From contig NC_067204.1 in assembly GCF_026262505.1 (NCBI RefSeq), positions 19,198,860-19,262,859 of the forward strand: a stretch of 64,000 nt of DNA, in the 5' to 3' direction. The notes below the pieces were generated by a model. It was not told the origin of the DNA. It ran no database searches and was given only the letters and a program-made list of their open reading frames with translations. This DNA is from Trichomonas vaginalis G3 (Eukaryota > Parabasalia > Trichomonadida > Trichomonadidae). Of the stretch, positions 54,743-64,000 are shown one piece after another. Positions within the stretch are counted from its first letter, which is position 1. Each line of letters begins with the position of its first letter. The translations under genes and the position numbers were made by a program.

Positions 54743-56382
54743 ATGACGACTAACTATTTAGTGCCAAACACTAAACCGATTAATGGAAATGTGTTTCATT
54801 CATTCGAAAAGATAAATGAAATATTCGCAAAGAATGACGGTAGAAGATATTATAGAGAACTTGAAAGTTCATGCTATGACTCTGATGCTCCATATTTTGA
54901 TGATAAACAAACTCATTTAAGAATTACAAATCCGGCTCATGATGTGAACCAATTAGGTGACACATATATTAAACGCAAAGTTAAAGCAACTCTAGTTTCA
55001 AATAAAGCTTTCACATGTGATGCCGCTTTTAAATGCATGCGTTTATTCGTTGGTTACAAATCATCAAATCAAAGCTTTAAACAATTAGAAGTAGAAACTG
55101 AAAGAGGTGATGCTGGTTATCTTCAGATGGATTGCGCCCGTGAATCTTTCGGCATTTGCAACATATAAACCAAAATCAGAAAGGAAAGTTAAAAAGTTTG
55201 TTCATTCGTTATATAATAATGTTCAAAAATATGATAACTCAGTATGTGGTAAATATATTGACCCTTCAGAAGTTTTCAAGAAAGCAAATGAAGAAGTTGA
55301 TATCACTTTTGATATGATTATTCCGGTAAATGATTTGTTAGCATTTCAGGCGTTCGATGATTATCCTAAATCATTTGGTGAAATCATTCTTAAATATTAT
55401 GTTTTCAGGGATACTTTAGTATTTTGTCAGGTTGACCCGTTAAGAGTTGCTGATTTACAAAATTACGTTTATGAAAAGATAACTGATGAAAATTATGAAA
55501 AGATTATGAATCATGTTTATAAATATGATCGCAAATTCCAACAAATCGGACTTCCTGCCAAATTAATTACAAGCTTAGCCGCTACATCTGCTGACGCAAC
55601 AGTTGAAGACGTTATTATTTCATGCACAAAGATGGAAGTTTTAGAGGATAAATGCATTACACCAGGATACGGTTTAATTGAAGAATCAGTTAAAGCAATA
55701 CCACGTTTATTCAGTAAGGAAGATCCATTCATGATTCCAGCTCAACATATTGACGTTCGTTCACTAAATGGAGGTTGCATCACTCCTGAAGGTATCAGCT
55801 CAGATTTCTCATACGCTCTTCATAATGTTACAGATGTTGTGTTAGCATTTCCGAAGAATGCAATGCAAAGAACAGTTTTAGAAAATCCAATGCTTCGAGG
55901 TCTTCAGGTCACTATAGATTCCAGAAACTTCCCCGATCAAGCGATGACCACAGTGGGTGACATATTCTTTACACGTATGCTTCAAGCTTCTGATTTAGAT
56001 GGAGTGAATGAATGCACAGAAGAATACGAGGACTCATTAACTAGACCACTGAATGATGATGATGGCATGCCATTAGCTAGAACATGGAAAGACCAAACTT
56101 CATTCTTATGCACTATTCCAGTTCAACGTGATGGAGCGGGTATATTCTTTGATGGATTAGAAACTTTCAATCACAAGTTACAGTACAAGTGAAAGCTTAT
56201 CCAATCATTCAGGGTGAAAATGACACTTACTGTTCAAAGTGACAAATCCTCCTCAGGTTTGGTTTACTAGGACTACGTATTGGACATGGACACCGGATGA
56301 AGGTTTGAAATATCATCCAACAGGTACACCACCACAGTATAGAAGTTCATATGATGAAATATTGATGAATAGAAATGTTTAA
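54743..56382 (+). pseudogene. Major capsid protein of Maverick B, frameshifted
   Basis: The ATG at 54743 opens 141 aa (MTTNYLVPNTKPINGNVFHS) and ends at 55168. The main part follows in another frame (about 55130-56192) with VDITFDMIIPVNDLLAFQAF, LENPMLRGLQVTIDSRNFPD and TVGDIFFTRML. After the stop at 56190-56192 the sense continues in pieces to 56382 (VWFTRTTYWTWTPDEGLKYH). The size of about 540 aa, the beta-rich content and the NP-hydrophobic-aromatic-P pattern fit the double jelly-roll capsid proteins of Polintons. Two or more frameshifts make it non-functional as given. It precedes the packaging ATPase. Confidence 0.65.
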
Positions 56383-56406
56383 AATTATAAATTTATTTTT
56401 GATTAA

Positions 56407-57222
56407 ATGGATTTAAATTCTGAAGAATTAGCAGGAGTATATAATACATACGTAGATGATATGATTAATGAAGCATTGAGTGATAATAGAAATGCTCTAT
56501 CTAAGGAAAAATTAATGAAAATTCCATATTCTGAATGTTACTTAAATTCAATCACTGCAGCAATTGGTAAACAAAATAAAGGTAAAACATTAACGATATT
56601 AAAACAAATTATCATTATTGCTAACACTTCCCCCCATTCACATGTGTTAATTTATATCAACCGTTCAGGTTCACCTTCAGATGATACATTTGAATCTTTA
56701 AAGCATTTAATCAAAATTCCAATTATTTATTTATCACAAGAAGAAGCAGAAGATTATTTAAAAAACTTTTTAATGTATAAAGAATTATATAATACAATCA
56801 AGAAGCAAGGATTAGAGGATAAAATTATTGATAAACAACGGGATGAATTATTTGAAACACTTTCTATTTCAAATTTTGATAGAGAATTTTTGCATTCACT
56901 CATTTTTCTAGATGATGCCGTGAAATCAAAACTAATAACAAATGAGAAATCATATTTTAATCAGTTATTAACTCAATGTCGACACATTCAGTGTTCATTC
57001 TTCATGGCTGTTCAATACTTCAAAGCATTAAGCACAAACATTAAATCAAATCTATCAACCCTTTTCATTTTCAGTGGGTTTAGTCGTCAACAGTTGAACG
57101 TTATGCTTTATCAAGTGAATTTACCAATGAGCATTAATGAACTTTACACACAATATCAGCAATTAGGTGAACATGGAAAAATAATAGTTGATTTAAATAA
57201 AGGAGGTGTTAAATTTGATTAA
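56407..57222 (+). CDS. Genome-packaging ATPase (FtsK/HerA, A32-like)
   Basis: 271 aa, intact. Walker A as AIGKQNKGKT (residues 54-61 GKQNKGKT) and Walker B as LIFLDDA (165-170), then a sensor-like region CSFFMAVQYFKALSTNIKSN. This is the layout of Polinton and poxvirus A32-like ATPases that pump DNA into capsids. It directly follows the capsid gene, with an A/T leader ending GATTAA before the ATG. All key residues are present. Confidence 0.85.
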   Translation: MDLNSEELAGVYNTYVDDMINEALSDNRNALSKEKLMKIPYSECYLNSITAAIGKQNKGKTLTILKQIIIIANTSPHSHVLIYINRSGSPSDDTFESLKHLIKIPIIYLSQEEAEDYLKNFLMYKELYNTIKKQGLEDKIIDKQRDELFETLSISNFDREFLHSLIFLDDAVKSKLITNEKSYFNQLLTQCRHIQCSFFMAVQYFKALSTNIKSNLSTLFIFSGFSRQQLNVMLYQVNLPMSINELYTQYQQLGEHGKIIVDLNKGGVKFD

Positions 57223-57262
57223 CTTTTTATAATTAATTTTTATTTTTTATTTATAATTAAAC

Positions 57263-58166
57263 ATGACTGAAATTGCAAATCTTCTACAGGTTCCATTAAA
57301 ACAAGGGACAAACAAAAAGGGGGGTGCATATAATAGAACTATGAAAGTTCCTGATGGAATGAAAGAATTAGTCCACATTGTTGCTGGTCTTCAAAAAGAT
57401 GTTAAACAAATGAGAAATGTTTTAACATTACCAGAAGCTCAAGCATATGCCAAACGTCATGGTCTAAATTGGGAAGCACATGAAGCAGACATTACAGGAC
57501 CAAATGGAAAACCTGATGGTATAAATGAAGTTTTCGTTACTGATGGTCAAGGTAATATTAAAGTCATAAATGGGTATAAATTAACTGTATCTGATTATCC
57601 TAAACGTAAAGCATATAATGAATGTTATCCTATACAATTTGATGAAAATGGAAAAGCTGTTAAACAATACATTGGAGAAGGTGAACATGGTCCAATTAAT
57701 TCATACCGTCATAATCCATATTCTTATTTCAATGAAGAATTAAATGCTATTGAAGAGGGACCGGATGGATTACCACGATATGTTAATCAGTTTGATGGTC
57801 AATATACAAATTTGAGACCTGAAATTCCAGCTAAGAAATTCTTTAAAGTTGCTTTATTCGATCCAGTGTTCAATGAACAGAAAGAAGCAATGAAAGCAGA
57901 ATTTAAACCAATTCAAGTGGCAAGAATTTCTTCATCTTCACTTTCAGAAGCGTTCAAGGAATTGATAAAGAAACCACTTTATTCTCAACAAGGTTATAAC
58001 TTTGATTTAATTAAAGAAAGTGATAGACGTAAATTGGAAAAATCAGATGGTTTTAAGAATGCATGTAATGAAAATGATTAAAGATATTGTAAATGATAAA
58101 ATAAGACTGGAAGAAACTCAAAGCAATATCAATAACATAATTGGTGCAGTTACAAAGAAAGTATAA
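57263..58166 (+). pseudogene. Maverick B conserved protein, late frameshift
   Basis: The main frame (57263-58081) gives 272 aa, starting [20 protein letters not shown], with [20 protein letters not shown], a Gly/Asn-rich beta region and a basic C-terminal helix. Near 58070 the sense moves to another frame: [20 protein letters not shown] continues to TAA at 58164-58166. The last 30 residues are therefore cut off and replaced by a short end. Family unknown. Position between ATPase and fibre genes suggests a virion protein. Confidence 0.6.
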
Positions 58167-58248
58167 GCAAACAATGATGAACCTTGGGATATTACGTAAC
58201 AACTAAATAAAACTTTAAATATATTTTTCTTTTTTTATTCAATTATAA

Positions 58249-58951
58249 ATGAGAAGACGTTTCACAAGTCAAAAGAACACAAACGCAAAAGCAGAGATTA
58301 CGGTTGGTTATAACGTAAATGATGATAAATCACGAATCATTCAAAATGTTAAAGTTAATGTTAGCCCTGAATTAACAAGGTCAGCAACTCAACCAAATTT
58401 ATTAACTCGTGACTTACCGAAGAATGAAGAGAATGAAGAAAACCATGAGAATGGAGACCCAATCATTTTATCTGAACCCGGTAAAGAACCTGTTGAAATT
58501 CCCACTTATCCAACATACCCCCCACCTCTTTCATCAAACATCGAGAACCCAGGAATCTACGATTCCAGTCGCAATGCGCCATATAAAATAGACATTAATT
58601 CTGAATTAATGAAAATTTACCGTGATATAATAATTAATAATTATGATTCAATAATAAATTTAATTGATCAATCCGGTTTAATTATTTTTACCTTATGAAT
58701 CATTAATTCACATTATCGCCATTCTTTGTGATGTTCAGGATTCAGACGTTAAGATTCAATTTTTCATAGATGATGAGGTTTCATGCTGCGGAACAGTTGC
58801 AAAAATAAATCCTATAAAGGATATTAGCACAATTAAGATATCAAAGAACAGAACAACAACTGAACTTCATTTAACATATAATGATATTTATAATAAAATA
58901 GTTGATGAATATAAAATATCACTTGAAAAATTCTTTGTTAAGGCCATTTAA
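58249..58951 (+). pseudogene. Maverick B hypothetical protein, frameshifted
   Basis: An ATG at 58249 opens 149 aa (MRRRFTSQKNTNAKAEITVG) with a Pro-rich linker (IPTYPTYPPPLSSNIENPGI). The frame ends at 58698 but the sense continues in another frame from about 58690: ESLIHIIAILCDVQDSDVKI and so on to TAA at 58949-58951. One base near 58685 separates a protein of about 233 aa into two. No family recognised. Its true stop overlaps the stop of the convergent gene at 58948. Confidence 0.6.
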
Positions 58952-59425
58952 TATTCAAGCATTAACATTATTGAATAATAATCCTTTGAATCATAATCAA
59001 TAATAATTGACCTTTCACCAGTTTCTATCGTTTGTTTTATTTCTTTTTGTTCCCACTATCCGATCGGTCATTGTAATTGTTTTTTGTTATTGTATCAGCT
59101 TTATCTTTAACTTCAATCTTTTTTCCATCGGGATATTTAAACCAAAATTCCAAAAATTCGATATTGTCAATCTGTTCATATTTTAATCTATCAATTGCAT
59201 TTTTAATACCACTGAAAATCTTATGAAATGGTCATTATATGGGTTTGATTGAACTAAATTTGAATGAAGTGAAATATAACCCGATGATGAATATGACATT
59301 GACTCATATTTTTCTGAAAACACTAAATTTATAACATGAATGAATTTCTTATTCGTTGAATTTATGAATTCTTGAGGTAATCTTATTCTAGTTTTATTTA
59401 TCACTGGAAAATAACGCTTTACCAT
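58948..59425 (-). pseudogene. Maverick B hypothetical protein, several frameshifts
   Basis: The ATG at 59425 gives MVKRYFPVINKTRIRLPQEF and the frame fails near 59220; the sense resumes as KIFSGIKNAIDRLKYEQIDN and EFWFKYPDGKKIEVKDKADT, and again as ERSIIIDYDSKDYYSIMLML to a stop at 58948-58950. At least two indels are present. The total of about 155 aa looks like a small beta-rich protein. Its start is 20 bp from the divergent penton-like gene. Confidence 0.55.
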
Positions 59426-59445
59426 ATTTTTAATCGTAATAAAAA

Positions 59446-60153
59446 ATGTCAATTATCAATATTATTTCGAATAATAACTGTGAATTAAATTTAACAGTTA
59501 GCGGAATTTATAATGTTACTCTCGTTTCTGTGAGTGGTAAATTTAATCCCATTCTTTTAGACCCTTCAGATTATATATCATTTATTAAAGATGACCAAGA
59601 AAAAACGTATGATATGTATATAAATAATGTGATAACGAAATGGGATATTAACATGATTTTAAGTTATTTAAATGAATCATTTATCGTATGGTATGAAGAA
59701 AATTTTAAATCAAAACCTGATAAACTTTTTGAACTTGATGAAATAAATAACCTTATTAAATTTCCGCTGAAAATTAAATTTTGTACTCCTCATCTTCGTT
59801 CATTGTTGGGATATTAAATTTTGAAAAAGATGTTGGGATGTTTGTATTCTGACACTGGTTCCAATTTCATTTTAATCAAATGTGATAAAGTTAATACCCC
59901 AATGAGATTTTCACATCAAACATTAGACCCTAACTCTTACTCATCAATACAAAACATTTTATCCATCAACTTAAACACATTTTCTTTATCATATCCGTTT
60001 CAATTATCCGGGAATTCATTTCTTCTTCATTCAAAAGATTTATCAAATATTAAATTTAGAATAACTGACCTATTTGATTGTGATTTAGAATTCATGAATG
60101 AAATATTATGGCAATTTCAAATAGAAAAAATAGCTGATGAGATAACGGATTAA
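59446..60153 (+). pseudogene. Penton-like minor capsid protein of Maverick B, one nonsense codon
   Basis: The ATG at 59446 opens 123 aa (MSIINIISNNNCELNLTVSG) with SKPDKLFELDEINNLIKFPL and then CTPHLRSLLGY followed by TAA at 59815-59817. The very same frame continues for 110 more codons (KKMLGCLYSDTGSNFILIKC, NIKFRITDLFDCDLEF) to 60153. A single in-frame stop thus splits a protein of about 235 aa. The HL-LLGY element and the later beta strands resemble the minor (single jelly-roll, penton) capsid proteins of Polintons, and the gene sits directly before the fibre gene as a vertex protein should. Family call moderate. Confidence 0.5.
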
Positions 60154-60177
60154 ATATTTATTTTTAAATCATAATAA

Positions 60178-61527
60178 ATGATTAAACAACAGCAACCACA
60201 ACAACTTAAGGCACAGACCATTACATACGCCATATATGCATATAATTCAAAGACGGCAGAACAAACGCAAAGGTTGAAATATGGAGATTTGGAGATAGTA
60301 TTGAAAAATGACCATTTCGAATTCGTTTGCAAAGGTGGTGCAGTGATATCAAATATAAAAGAAATTTTATTTATGAATTCAAAAATTAAAGGTATAACGG
60401 ATGATATAACATCAATTCCACCAGAAGAACAAAGATATTACGCATTAAATGCATTTCCTAAAGTTTTGAAGATTGGAAGATTTAATTTAAATGAGGAATT
60501 CATAAAAGGTTTCCTAAATGACATAATGAAGAAAGCAGATAAGGAATATGTGGTAAGTGAATTAATGAAGAAAGCAGATAAGGAATATGTGGTTAGTGAA
60601 TTAATGAAGAAAGCAGATAAGGGACTTGTGGCTAGTGCATTAATGAAGAAGGCAGATAAGGAATATGTTAATGAAAAAGATAATGAAATTATAGAAAGGG
60701 TTGAATGGTATCATGAACGGACATCGAAGATTCTTAAAATTAAAGCTGATACAGGATGGGTTTCAGAATGTTTAGACCTTAAAGCAGATAAAACTTATGT
60801 TAACAATGAGTTAGAGAAGAAGGCAGATAAGAACCATACACATACAAGTTTTACAACTGTTGCTATAGAAAGTATTGAAGGAACGGTTGAAGAAACTGGT
60901 GGGGATGTATTATATTGTAAACCTCCTAACTTTCCACAAGGTTTAACATCGGATGACAACATAACGACGATGAGAAACATTAGATGTAAAGATGTTTATG
61001 TCATGAAGGATGAAGATAATATTAAATTCACTGCTCAAGATTTATATGACAAGAAAGCAGACAAAAAAGAGCTTCAAACATTAAAGACAGAAATACTTCA
61101 AACATTATATCCTATAGGCTCTATTTATACGTCAATGAACTCAACAAATCCAGCAACAGTTCTGGGTTTCGGTACGTGGGAACAAATAGTTGACAGGTTT
61201 TTGTATTGTGCAAACTCTTCAAAGGAAACAGGAGGAAGTAAAACGATTTCAGGTGAAAATTTACCTGCACATAGTCACTACATAGATTTAAGTACATCTC
61301 AAGCGGGTTGGCATAAGCATAGATATTGGGATTGGTCAGCAATGATAAAAGGTAAAGGATATGATGTTAAAGACAACGTTAAGTTTGCTATAGATTGTTA
61401 CTGGAGTAACACTGAGGGAGGAGGAAACCATACACATCGCGTTTCAGGATATACACAAACAACGGGACAAAGTAAAGATTACATGCCGCCATTTATGACA
61501 GTTTACGCATGGTATAGAGTTCAATGA
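60178..61527 (+). CDS. Fibre protein with phage-tail-like tip, intact
   Basis: 449 aa. Residues 1-115 are a globular N-terminal anchor. Residues 117-220 hold stalk repeats with KADKEYVVSELMK units typical of trimeric phage tail fibres. About 225-295 is a linker with a further KADK. Residues 308-449 form a tip domain with YPIGSIYTSMNST, FGTWEQIVDRFLYC, ENLPAHSHYI, WHKHRYWDW, GGGNHTHRV and MPPFMTVYAWYRV. Three HxH pairs (365/367, 379/381, 418/420) recall the metal-binding HxH sites in T4 fibre tips. It likely forms the virion's receptor-binding fibre. It follows the penton-like gene by 24 bp. The tip is nearly the same as in the broken gene at 2457-3845. Confidence 0.8.
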   Translation: MIKQQQPQQLKAQTITYAIYAYNSKTAEQTQRLKYGDLEIVLKNDHFEFVCKGGAVISNIKEILFMNSKIKGITDDITSIPPEEQRYYALNAFPKVLKIGRFNLNEEFIKGFLNDIMKKADKEYVVSELMKKADKEYVVSELMKKADKGLVASALMKKADKEYVNEKDNEIIERVEWYHERTSKILKIKADTGWVSECLDLKADKTYVNNELEKKADKNHTHTSFTTVAIESIEGTVEETGGDVLYCKPPNFPQGLTSDDNITTMRNIRCKDVYVMKDEDNIKFTAQDLYDKKADKKELQTLKTEILQTLYPIGSIYTSMNSTNPATVLGFGTWEQIVDRFLYCANSSKETGGSKTISGENLPAHSHYIDLSTSQAGWHKHRYWDWSAMIKGKGYDVKDNVKFAIDCYWSNTEGGGNHTHRVSGYTQTTGQSKDYMPPFMTVYAWYRVQ

Positions 61528-61594
61528 ATGAACTAAATATATTTTATGTCTGTAATTAATTAGGTAATGAAGTAATGGATGAACTGCAGAAATA

Positions 61595-61686
61595 AATGGT
61601 TACGTTAATGGTTACGTTAATGGTTACGTTAATGTTTTCAGGTCATTCAAAAATAATTAATTATTGAATAACCTAAAAACATTAAC
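61595..61686. repeat. 12-bp tandem repeat plus hairpin after the fibre gene
   Basis: AATGGTTACGTT occurs three times in a row (61595-61630). It runs into an imperfect hairpin of about 28-bp arms (61628-61686) whose arms start GTTAATGTTTTCAGG and, on the other strand, GTTAATGTTTTTAGG. Placed right after the fibre stop and before a gene in the same direction, it may act as a transcript end or processing site. Confidence 0.65.
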
Positions 61687-61725
61687 GATAAAATAAGTGA
61701 TAACAAATTTTTATTTTTATCATAA

Positions 61726-61890
61726 ATGAATACCCCACAAGCTCAAAATTTACCACGAATCATAACAAGGGAGGAAATGATAAAAATGATGCGAGAACTT
61801 GCTAAAAATAACAAACCACTAAAATTGAGAAAATGTGGTTATGCAGTAATGATGGAAAGAGAGACGTTGTCGAAGAGGAATAAAAATTAA
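61726..61890 (+). CDS. Small basic Maverick B protein, 54 aa
   Basis: Starts MNTPQAQNLPRIITREEMIK and continues with a Lys/Arg-rich helix ending ETLSKRNKN. The leader TTTTTATTTTTATCATAA before the ATG is of the same type as for other genes of the element. The stop overlaps the convergent gene's stop in a TTAA. No family recognised. Confidence 0.5.
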   Translation: MNTPQAQNLPRIITREEMIKMMRELAKNNKPLKLRKCGYAVMMERETLSKRNKN

Positions 61891-62150
61891 ATTTGGATTG
61901 AGTTTAAAAATTCATCTTTATTAAATTCATCTCTTCCAATCAATTTATTTATTTTATTAAATTCTTTTATTTTTGCTTCACTCAGTTTAATGATTGAACG
62001 ATAAGTTTCTAATTTTTCGATTATTTCTTTATCGTTTTCAACCCCACCGCATTGCGACTTCTTTTTGTAATAGCATATTTTTGATTTAATTCTGTTTAGT
62101 TTCTTTTTATATTCATTGTCTGGACTCTTGACTGCTTTGTTGTCACTCAT
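61887..62150 (-). CDS. Maverick B helical protein, 87 aa
   Basis: Starts MSDNKAVKSPDNEYKKKLNR. Almost wholly helical and charged, with a Cys pair region (CYYKKKSQCGG) and a coiled-coil-like C-terminal half (KLSEAKIKEFNKINKLIGRD). Its leader TTCGTAAGAAAATGAGTG equals that of the gene at 53279, which supports the start at 62150. Function unknown. Confidence 0.55.
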   Translation of the reverse strand: MSDNKAVKSPDNEYKKKLNRIKSKICYYKKKSQCGGVENDKEIIEKLETYRSIIKLSEAKIKEFNKINKLIGRDEFNKDEFLNSIQI

Positions 62151-62170
62151 TTTCTTACGAAATAAAAAAA

Positions 62171-63688
62171 TTAAATATTATTTAAATATAATGGAGTAAT
62201 AAAATAAATCGGAATTTCTATTAATTTATTGTTAACCTCAACTAATGCATTGCCGTTAATATATCTAACAAACTCAGCTATTGTGTCAAATCTTCGTCTT
62301 CTTTTTGTCATTGATTTATCAGTTTTTCCATAATCGAGATGAATTAAAACTTTATTCCCTTGTTTAAAATTCATGAGCCCCGAATTAATTTGTTCACGTT
62401 TAACATCATTTAACCTTTCCATTTGCTTTCTAATATATTCCCATTCTTTTGAAATATCATTTTTCATTTCCACTGGTTTCATGTTTATAGTTCTATGCCA
62501 TGTATTATTGTAATAATATACTAACTGCTGTATGATGGAGTCATGATTTCCATCCCAGTATATCTGACCGTTAACCCCTAACGCATCTCTAAGAGTTCTC
62601 ATTACCGCATCAACTATTTTATTATGAAACGTATATGGAGAGGATGAAAAGTAAAAATTAATTTGTGGGAAATAATGAGTCATAGCTGCCTGAAATCCTT
62701 TATCACCATCACCCCTATATTATCTACTCTTTCATGATCTAGTAAGTATTGAATAGCTCTTCTTGTTTCCTGTTCTGTTTTCCCTTTCACCGGAATGCAA
62801 TATAAATATCTGGTGTTAATGTTAATGGCAAATAAATAAGTAACGTTTCCTTTTGAATATTCCAGATGATCGATTTCGTATGAATATGGATATAGTGCAA
62901 ATGAAGGGCGACTAAATTTTTCCTTTAACGGTTGAATTTTTGGGTCAATTGGTTTATTTAATATCTTGAAATCCTTTTAAAATCTTTTTGCTTCTTTAAT
63001 GTTTGAAATGGATATAATAAAGTGAATGATGAAGGATTAACTGAAGGAGGAGGAGTACTACTGTTGGAGGTTTTGGTGTTGTAAGTGGTTTAATTTTATC
63101 TGCTTTGATTTTGGATTTCATTCCTCCTTTCATTAATTCTGGATGTATTCTATTCATTTGTTTTAAATATGCTGTATATAAAGGTTTGATATACTTTCCC
63201 GCTTCGAGTTTATGTTGAAGGATGAATTCCAAAAGTTGATCTTCATTTAAAAGTCGGGCTGAATATGGTTTAACTAATGAATCATAAATTAAAGCTTGTG
63301 CATCATTTATGGTCTGAAGGACCTGGGCGTTTTGTACCATTTGTTTTTGTTCCTTTGGCTTTTGCGGCTCAGGATTATATAATTTATATAATTCATCAAT
63401 ATCTTCTTCTGTTAATACTTTATTTTTGAAATCTTTCAACTGTTTAAGTTGTGATTTAGTTTTTTCCTTTGTATATTCATTATTTTTAATTTTGTCTTTA
63501 ATTTTAGAAATTATTTTATCATGATATTTCAAAACTTCATTTTTATAATACGGATAATAATAATCCATATCATCACCCGTTATATTGTTATCATATTTTT
63601 GGAGATATGATTTTAATTCATAATAATTAAGAAAATTTTGATTAAGTACTAAATCATCAATTAAAATTTTTAAATCTGTGTTATCCAT
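62171..63688 (-). pseudogene. Maverick B integrase with long N-terminal region, frameshifted
   Basis: The ATG at 63688 opens MDNTDLKILIDDLVLNQNFL, a charged helical region of about 200 aa, with MKGGM, an adenain-like cleavage pattern by chance or design. It loses frame near 63060 in a Thr/Pro-rich part. The integrase core is then read in shifted frames: ALYPYSYEIDHLEYSKGNVT (first Asp), RGDGDKGFQ (second Asp), and in the open part 62171-62683 HNKIVDAVMRTLRD (third Asp). C-terminal KQGNKVLIHLDYGKTDKSMT and a basic end follow. At least three shifts. It is a different lineage from the integrase at 1492. The N-terminal part might be a separate gene. Confidence 0.65.
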
Positions 63689-63711
63689 TTATATAAAAAT
63701 AAAATAAATGT

Positions 63712-63785
63712 TTAAGGGTGCCCACCTCTTTGAATCATAGTATCAAAACCATCATTAACGGTTCCTTTTGTCTCTTCTGTGGCAT
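63712..63785 (-). pseudogene. Tiny broken frame upstream of the integrase
   Basis: An ATG at 63785 gives a few codons and stops. The neighbouring frame reads ATEETKGTVNDGFDTMIQRG and GHP to a stop at 63712. It may be a very small gene with one frameshift, or chance. Confidence 0.25.
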
Positions 63786-63815
63786 TTCATTAAAAATAAA
63801 TTATTCAAAATTGTA

Positions 63816-64000
63816 TTAAATAAATGGTATACAACATCCATTTTCACAACATACAGCCTTAGTGTGTGCTCCTGTTAATGCAGTCTTACCGATTGTTAAG
63901 CGAGTCATTGACCTGTTTTTAAGTTGTAAATTAATATTCTGACCATCAAATATCACTTTATCATTTATTATATCCAAATAATTTTTAGGTGTTAATTGCT
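63816..64000 (-). CDS. Maverick B protein, C-terminal part (runs off window)
   Basis: Open from the right edge to TAA at 63816-63818, about 61 codons. It reads LTPKNYLDIINDKVIFDGQN and later KTALTGAHTKAVCCENGCCI. The Cys-rich end (CCENGCC) is notable. Too short to assign; protease or polymerase ends are conceivable but not supported. Confidence 0.5.
   Translation of the reverse strand, partial: QLTPKNYLDIINDKVIFDGQNINLQLKNRSMTRLTIGKTALTGAHTKAVCCENGCCIPFI

Overview
This is an AT-rich eukaryotic window that fits a trichomonad, most likely Trichomonas vaginalis or a close relative. The pointers are intronless host genes, several stop codons that run straight into TAAA (the trichomonad polyadenylation context), a giant ankyrin protein of the 'NTPLI-ASYYGHL-VVQYLISVGADKEAKN' kind with the N-terminal domain usual for the trichomonad ankyrin family, a MULE transposase, and two different Maverick/Polinton virus-like transposons. 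No organism name can be proven from the sequence alone.

Layout. 1-6.5 kb: part of Maverick A, with a possible DNA polymerase start at the window edge, small unknown genes, a broken pVI-like minor capsid gene, an integrase (1492-2460), a broken fibre gene, a broken penton-like gene, a second amphipathic peptide gene, a 39-aa membrane protein and a broken Dam-type adenine methyltransferase. 6.5-8.5 kb: ankyrin gene debris around a 37-bp minisatellite. 8.5-33.3 kb: one enormous ankyrin gene on the minus strand, built of about 240 nearly identical 99-bp units. It is interrupted by a nonsense codon and many indels, some of which look like assembly error. 33.3-49.1 kb: an island of ordinary host genes, namely a small unknown gene, an MFS transporter, a Sac-domain lipid phosphatase with a zinc finger, the ribosome-biogenesis factor SDA1, a GOST-like seven-helix membrane protein without its start codon, and a 2.7-kb transposon-like element with TTAA-flanked inverted repeats. 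49.1-50.8 kb: an intact MULE transposase. 51.07-52.11 kb: a chain of about fifteen back-to-back hairpins with no coding potential. 52.4-64 kb: Maverick B, with capsid protein, packaging ATPase, penton-like protein, fibre, amphipathic peptides and integrase, about half of them broken.

How the parts relate. Both Mavericks carry a virus-like gene set (integration, packaging, capsid shell, vertex, fibre), packed tightly, with divergent start codons 7-20 bp apart and convergent stop codons overlapping. Their integrases are clearly different in sequence, yet the fibre tips are nearly identical even at the DNA level, which points to exchange of the putative receptor-binding tip between elements.

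The most unusual items are the hairpin chain at 51.07-52.11 kb, whose duplicated unit shows paired changes that keep a stem intact; the phage-tail-like fibre with HxH motifs shared by the two Mavericks; and the size and uniformity of the ankyrin array.
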